A stretch of DNA of 64,000 bases, from NCBI GenBank assembly GCA_964244295.1, contig CAXTIG010000001.1:186001-250000 (forward strand), in the 5' to 3' direction. The position numbers and the translations under genes were made by a program. The notes beneath the pieces were generated by a model. That model worked only from the letters and a program-made list of their open reading frames with translations, searched no databases and was not told the DNA's origin. This DNA is from JAJAZB01 sp964244295. Its GTDB lineage: Bacteria > Bacteroidota > Bacteroidia > Cytophagales > Spirosomataceae. Below, piece after piece: positions 59,647 to 64,000 of this stretch (position 1 is its first letter; each line of letters starts with the position of its first letter).

Positions 59647-60667
59647 TTTGACGAAAAAAGTGACCGTGCTGCTCACCGGAGCCGGGGGCAACCTCACCCA
59701 GTTTATTTACCGGGCGTTTCTGACGTGCAATTTCCCGAAGCGGGTCGTGATGTGCGACTACCGCCCCGATGCCATCGGCCTTTACCAGGCCGAGGCCGCC
59801 TACGTGGTGCCGGGCGTAGTGGACCCCACCTATTTTGACCGCATCGCGGAAATCTGCCAGACGGAGGGCGTGAATTTGTTGATCGCAGGCGGTGAACTGG
59901 AAATGCGGTTTTGGGCCAAAAACCGGGCGGCGCTCCTGGAAAAAACCGGCACCGAATTCATTGGTTGCGACGCCGAAGCCCTCGCCCGGCTCGAAGATAA
60001 GTACGAACTGACCCGGATGATGGCCGCCGCCGGCTTCGATTATCCCGACAGCGTGTTGCTCGACGACGAAACCGCCGTGGAGAATTTTATCAAAAAATGG
60101 GGCTTCCCGCTCGTGCTGAAAGACCGCTTCGGCAGTGGCTCGCAGGGCGTAGCGGTGGTCCGTTCGGCGGCAGACCTCGTCTTTCAGTTGAAGCGCATCA
60201 ACAACCCGGTTTTGCAGGAATACCTCCGCCCCGACGACCAGGAATACACCGCCGGGGTGTTCGCCGACCGCCGGGGCAAGGCCCGCGCCAGCATCGTGAT
60301 GCGCCGCGAAATGGGCCTGGGCATGACCATGAAAGCGTACACGCTGCCCTTCGGCGAATTGAACGACTACTGCGAACGATTAGTCGAAAGCCTGCCCTGC
60401 CGGGGGCCGATCAACGTCCAGTTTCGCCTCACCGAGCGCGGGCCGGTTACGTTTGAAATCAACCCGCGCTTTTCGAGTACCACCCTTTCGCGCACGCATT
60501 TCGGTTACAACGACGCCGACATGGTGGCCCGGCATTTTTTTTACGGGGAAGAAATCACCCACCCAAGCCTGACGGCGGGCTATCTTTACCGATTCATCGA
60601 CGACTTCGTCGTGACGGAGGCGGAGGTGGAAGCGATGCGGGAAACGGGTTTTCGCCACCAAGACTAA
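59639..60667 (+). CDS. ATP-grasp domain protein, carbamoyl-phosphate-synthase-like
   Basis: This protein of 342 residues has a pre-ATP-grasp Rossmann-like N-terminus (VTVLLTGAGGNLTQFIYRAF) and an ATP-grasp domain: PLVLKDRFGSGSQGV supplies the phosphate-contacting Lys and Gly loop, and QEYLRPDDQEYTAGVF and FEINPRFSSTTLSRTHFGYND supply the metal-binding Glu and Asn. It would ligate a carboxylate to an amine. Such proteins occur in polysaccharide loci with unknown substrates. Overlap with the PHP gene implies coupled function. Confidence 0.85.
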   Translation: MPDLTKKVTVLLTGAGGNLTQFIYRAFLTCNFPKRVVMCDYRPDAIGLYQAEAAYVVPGVVDPTYFDRIAEICQTEGVNLLIAGGELEMRFWAKNRAALLEKTGTEFIGCDAEALARLEDKYELTRMMAAAGFDYPDSVLLDDETAVENFIKKWGFPLVLKDRFGSGSQGVAVVRSAADLVFQLKRINNPVLQEYLRPDDQEYTAGVFADRRGKARASIVMRREMGLGMTMKAYTLPFGELNDYCERLVESLPCRGPINVQFRLTERGPVTFEINPRFSSTTLSRTHFGYNDADMVARHFFYGEEITHPSLTAGYLYRFIDDFVVTEAEVEAMRETGFRHQD

Positions 60668-60686
60668 GATTTTGCCAGTAAAAAAA

Positions 60687-60781
60687 TCACTTGTCATCCT
60701 GGAAGGACCTTGTCAACCTACCGTTCCCCTTTCAGGAGTGTACGCGGTAAGTTGACAAGGTCCTTCCAGGATGACAAGTGA
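60687..60781. repeat. Long palindrome, GTCATCCTGGAAGGACCTTG family (copy 2)
   Basis: Perfect 31-nt arms (60687-60717 and 60751-60781) flank a 33-nt loop containing a small TACCG/CGGTA pairing. The core is nearly identical to the palindrome at 5180-5290, 55 kb away. Confidence 0.88.
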
Positions 60782-60809
60782 GGAAACGGAAGCGAACGAA
60801 ACGAACTGA

Positions 60810-61781
60810 ATGTCCCAAAATTCCCCGTCCCTGCCGAAGGTGAGCGTGTACTGCATCACTTACCACCACGGACCGTACGTTGCCCAGGCGCTGGAAGGTT
60901 TTTTGGCCCAACAAACGGATTTCCCGTTTGAAATCGTCGTGGGTGATGACGCTTCCCGCGACGACACGCAGGCCGTGCTGCGGGACTACCAGGCGCGTTT
61001 TCCCGAAAAAATCCGATTGTTGCTCCACGAAAAAAACCGGGGGGCTATCCACAATTTCATCGACGTGTACCACGCCTGCCGGGGCGAGTACATGGCCACC
61101 TGCGAAGGCGACGACTACTGGACCGACCCGCTGAAGTTGCAGAAACAGGCCGATTTTCTGGATGCGCACCCCGATTTTTCAATGGTTTTCCACAACACCG
61201 AGGTGCGTTTCAACGACGGCAGCGAACCGGCCTACCTGCTCAACCCGCCCGACCAACCGCGCGTGTCGACGGTGGAAGACCTCATCGGCGAGCAAGAAAC
61301 CTGGTTCATGGCGACGGCCAGCATCATGCTCCGCAAAACCTTTCTGCCCGTACTGCCGGACTGGATTCGGGAATCGAAAAGCGGCGATATTCCGCTCAAC
61401 CTGCTCCTGGCCCAGCGCGGCCCCATCGGCTACCTGCCCGAGGTGATGGCCGTGTACCGCAAGCACGGCGGCGGACAAAGCAATACCGACCACCGTTGGC
61501 AGGCCGGTTTTCTCTTCAACCGCATCAACATGTACCGCCGCCTCGACGAAGCCACCAGCGGGCGCTACCGCGACCGGTTCCGGAAAACGATGGCCGAATT
61601 TTACTGGCACCTGCCCGACTCGGTGGAGTACGAAAATCAGTTCTGGGCCCGCCTCCGCTACACCCTCACGGCCCTGCGCTATCACCCTGCCGCGTTTCCA
61701 ATGCCCTGGACGACGATTCTGAAAGAAAAAATCCTCCCCCCCGCCTGGCTCGCCGCCACTCGGAAGCTGAGGAAATTGTGA
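60810..61781 (+). CDS. Glycosyltransferase family 2
   Basis: This 323-residue cytosolic GT-A enzyme has VSVYCITYHHGPYVAQAL at the N-terminus, EIVVGDDASRDDTQAVL (nucleotide-binding DD) and CEGDDYWTDPLKLQKQADFL (DxD-type). VYRKHGGGQSN and a C-terminal helical region follow. It transfers a sugar to the growing chain; donor unknown. The stop TGA begins the next repeat. Confidence 0.93.
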   Translation: MSQNSPSLPKVSVYCITYHHGPYVAQALEGFLAQQTDFPFEIVVGDDASRDDTQAVLRDYQARFPEKIRLLLHEKNRGAIHNFIDVYHACRGEYMATCEGDDYWTDPLKLQKQADFLDAHPDFSMVFHNTEVRFNDGSEPAYLLNPPDQPRVSTVEDLIGEQETWFMATASIMLRKTFLPVLPDWIRESKSGDIPLNLLLAQRGPIGYLPEVMAVYRKHGGGQSNTDHRWQAGFLFNRINMYRRLDEATSGRYRDRFRKTMAEFYWHLPDSVEYENQFWARLRYTLTALRYHPAAFPMPWTTILKEKILPPAWLAATRKLRKL

Positions 61782-61858
61782 GTTGTGAAAGGTGAGTTGC
61801 GATAAATTCACCAATTCATCCCTTCACAATTCACCACTCACAATTCACCACTTAATTC
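61776..61858. repeat. Reiterated-word inverted repeat (GTGAGTTGTGA, TTCACCACTCAC)
   Basis: TTGTGAGTTGTGAAAGGTGAG, including the preceding stop, faces TTCACAATTCACCACTCACAATTC on the right. Words are shared with 42569-42630. It ends just before the TTG start codon at 61860. Confidence 0.8.
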
Positions 61859-61859
61859 C

Positions 61860-62852
61860 TTGCCCGACGTTTCGGTCATCCTCGTCAACTACCAATCGCC
61901 CCGGCTTACGGTCGAGGCGATCCGGTCGGTGCGGGCGCACAACCGGCAGGCCAGCCTGGAATTTATCGTAGTCGACAACGAGTCGGGCGATGATAGTGAA
62001 CCGTACATCCGGGGCGAAGTGCCGGACGTGATCTGGCATTCGATGGGTTACAACTCCGGCTTTGGGCGGGCCAATAACGCTGGAATGGCGCTCGCAACTG
62101 GCCGCTATTTTCTGCTCCTCAACGCTGACACCCTCCAAACCGGCGACGTGCTCGACGAATGCGTGCGCCGCCTCGACGCCGAACCGGCCATCGCCGCCGC
62201 CGCCCCGGTTCAGTTACGGCCCGACGGTACGCCGATGCCTTACTTTAAAAGTTTCGCCGACGTTCGCCGGATGTTGTTCATCGTGCCCCTCCGCCCCGCG
62301 TTTCAGCGACTGCTGCACCGATTGATTCCCGAAAATCGCCACGCCGATCCGCGTCAGCACGACTGGCTGGTGGGGGCGTTTTTGCTGGTACGCCGCGAGG
62401 CCGTGGCCGCTGCCGGGGGCTTCGACGAACGCTTTTTCATGTACGCCGAAGACGTGGAATGGGGCCAACGACTCGGACGGGTGGGCAAACTCTGCGGCTT
62501 CAACGACCTGGGGTTTATCCATTTTGAAACGCCGTCCGAATACCGTCGCGACGGTGCTTCCTACGTCAACCGATTCAATGTGCAAATGCAGGTGTCGAAC
62601 CTGCTGTGGGTTCGGATTCAATACGGGGCCGGTGCTTTTTTGAGCATCATCCTGAACTATCTCCTGGTGATTCCACTCTTTTTTGGCTGGAAAATTGCCC
62701 TCAACCTGCTGCGGGGCCGTTCGCCGTTGGCCCAACTCGACAACCAGACAACCTTTTTTCGAAAAGTGAGGGCGCTGCTCCGGTATTTTTGGCCCATCTT
62801 GCTGACCCGCCCCCGGTTTTTTAAGATTGCGCCCTCTCACAACGTCCGATGA
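61860..62852 (+). CDS. Glycosyltransferase family 2 (rhamnosyltransferase-like)
   Basis: This 330-residue GT-A enzyme starts with TTG 61860. It shows VSVILVNYQSPRLTVEAIRSV, FIVVDNESGDD, LLLNADTLQTGD (DxD-like) and FDERFFMYAEDVEWGQRLGR, typical of WcaA/rhamnosyltransferase-like members. A C-terminal membrane segment (FLSIILNYLLVIPLFFGW) anchors it to the inner membrane. The stop overlaps the next ATG (62849-62852). Confidence 0.92.
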   Translation: MPDVSVILVNYQSPRLTVEAIRSVRAHNRQASLEFIVVDNESGDDSEPYIRGEVPDVIWHSMGYNSGFGRANNAGMALATGRYFLLLNADTLQTGDVLDECVRRLDAEPAIAAAAPVQLRPDGTPMPYFKSFADVRRMLFIVPLRPAFQRLLHRLIPENRHADPRQHDWLVGAFLLVRREAVAAAGGFDERFFMYAEDVEWGQRLGRVGKLCGFNDLGFIHFETPSEYRRDGASYVNRFNVQMQVSNLLWVRIQYGAGAFLSIILNYLLVIPLFFGWKIALNLLRGRSPLAQLDNQTTFFRKVRALLRYFWPILLTRPRFFKIAPSHNVR

Positions 62853-63973
62853 ATCGTCCCCTTCGTTTGCTTTTTCTAACCCCCTCGGCAGGTCGGACGG
62901 GGTCTGAAATGGCGCTTTGGAATGTGTTGCACCGCTTCGACCGGAGCCGGTTTCAGGCCGCCGTGTACTGCGAACGCCCCGGCCCCCTGCTCCCTGAATT
63001 GCCCCCCGACGTACCAGGCTTTACCTCGCCTTTTCAGGGTAGCCCCCCCCGCAAGCTCTGGGCCAAAATGCGCCACGGGGCCGGAATCCGGGTGTACGAA
63101 AAATTCATTGACGACCTCACGCATTCCTTCCGTCCCGACGCGTGGTACATCAACACCATCAACATGGCTTACCACGTCCACTCCGCCAAACGCCTCGGGG
63201 TGCCGGTGGTGGGGCACGTTCACGAAATCAGCCACCTGCTCTACCAGGACGTGAGCGCCCTCGACATGGCCGCGCTCGTGGAGTACGCCCGTTTGCTGCT
63301 CTGCGGATCTGGCCAGGTTCGCGATGAACTCCAGGTGATGGGAGCCAACCGGGTGGAAGTGCTTTACCCACCGGTCGATTTGACGGCGTTGCAACCCGAT
63401 CTCATCCGGGCGCAGGAACTCCGTCGCGGGTTGGGCATCGCCGATACCGATTTCGTTTGGCTGATGTCGGGAACGCCCATTTACCGCAAGGGCCTCGATC
63501 GGGTGCCCGCGATCGCCCGCCGGCTGCCACCCCACACGCACCTGATCTGGACGGGCGGCATTGCCGTGCCGAACGCCTCTTTTTTTCTGGTGCAAAAACA
63601 ACTCGAACGCGAGGACCGGGGCAATGTCCATTTCGTCGGTGCCCAAACCACCGATTACGCCAACTACCTCGCCGCCGCCAATGGGTTCGTCCTCACCTCG
63701 CGCGAGGAAGCGTTCGGGATGGTGAACGTCGAAGCGGCCTACCTGGGCAAACCCATCGTGTCGTTCGATGCGGGCGGCATCCGCGAAATTATGACCCCCG
63801 GCATGGGCCTCATCGTTCCGCAGGGCGATGTGCCGGGACTGGTCGCGGCGATGAAGGCCGTGATGGACGGCACCTACGCCTTCGACCCCGCCGCCGCCCG
63901 TGCCCGTGCGCTCCACTTTAGCTCCGACCGGCTCATTGGAGACTGGCAGCGCATAGTGGGGAGTTTTTTGTAA
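62849..63973 (+). CDS. Glycosyltransferase family 4
   Basis: This 374-residue GT-B enzyme has an N-terminal Rossmann domain (RLLFLTPSAGRTGSEMALW) and the C-terminal donor site SREEAFGMVNVEAAYLGKPIVSFDAGGIREIM, with the EX7E acidic residues. It is a complete retaining-type enzyme, probably acting late in chain assembly. The coupling with the preceding gene (ATGA) suggests a matched pair of transferases. It is the last complete gene. Confidence 0.94.
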   Translation: MNRPLRLLFLTPSAGRTGSEMALWNVLHRFDRSRFQAAVYCERPGPLLPELPPDVPGFTSPFQGSPPRKLWAKMRHGAGIRVYEKFIDDLTHSFRPDAWYINTINMAYHVHSAKRLGVPVVGHVHEISHLLYQDVSALDMAALVEYARLLLCGSGQVRDELQVMGANRVEVLYPPVDLTALQPDLIRAQELRRGLGIADTDFVWLMSGTPIYRKGLDRVPAIARRLPPHTHLIWTGGIAVPNASFFLVQKQLEREDRGNVHFVGAQTTDYANYLAAANGFVLTSREEAFGMVNVEAAYLGKPIVSFDAGGIREIMTPGMGLIVPQGDVPGLVAAMKAVMDGTYAFDPAAARARALHFSSDRLIGDWQRIVGSFL

Positions 63974-63982
63974 ACCCCGTCC

Positions 63983-64000
63983 TGTCATCCTGAGCGCAGC
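63983..64000. repeat. Start of a GTCATCCTGAGCGCAGC repeat at the window edge
   Basis: TGTCATCCTGAGCGCAGC reaches the last base and belongs to the GTCATCCTG palindrome family; its other half would lie beyond the window. Confidence 0.65.

Overview
The window looks like a chromosomal segment of a fairly GC-rich member of the Bacteroidota, most likely order Cytophagales (Spirosoma/Larkinella-type). Reasons: promoter -7 boxes of the TAnnTTTG type, no Shine-Dalgarno sequences, a type IX secretion C-terminal sorting domain, large FtsX/MacB permeases, a fused chorismate mutase-prephenate dehydratase, and the order ftsX - DUF3098 - uppP - truB - ribF. The genus is inference only.

Layout. 1-6 kb: an edge-truncated Uma2-like gene, then an ABC exporter (permease, ATPase, TolC-like channel) and an MsrA lipoprotein. 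6-11 kb: a GH144-type glucanase, xylulokinase, and two ferritin-like proteins on the minus strand. 11.5 kb: tRNA-Leu(CAA). 11.7-20.5 kb: a MacB-type permease, a conserved exported protein usually mislabelled asparagine synthetase B, an MFS exporter broken by a frameshift, a T9SS-sorted acetylesterase, a DNA/RNA endonuclease and a BaiN-like flavoprotein. 20.8-31.9 kb: six genes of a poorly understood system (SWIM zinc finger, DUF5691, MoxR AAA+ ATPase, DUF5682 with TIKI/TraB-like GxxH motifs, HEAT/DUF4132 and CoxE-like VWA proteins). 31.9-45.7 kb: mostly housekeeping (methyltransferase, purine nucleoside phosphorylase, Gfo/Idh oxidoreductase, DUF4136 lipoprotein, TPR protein, EtfBA, bifunctional nuclease, FtsX, DUF3098, UppP, TruB, RibF, PheA, ParE). 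46-64 kb: a surface polysaccharide locus of the ABC-transporter type (SLBB export protein, Wzz-like, Wzm/Wzt, aminotransferase, GT-C protein, WbqC, PhyH dioxygenase, methyltransferase, epimerase, PHP, ATP-grasp and three glycosyltransferases), continuing past the window.

The most striking non-coding feature is that a large share of the intergenic gaps are filled by long inverted repeats built from short reiterated words. The words differ from gap to gap but recur in pairs across the window. Perfect stems reach 48 bp. Many start in or at a stop codon and end just before the next start codon. A second class comprises palindromes carrying GTCATCC ends. Three copies of a palindrome of about 122 bp occupy gaps of the MoxR/VWA cluster, with the core flipped in one copy. 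I regard these repeats and the six-gene cluster as the best candidates for undescribed biology here.
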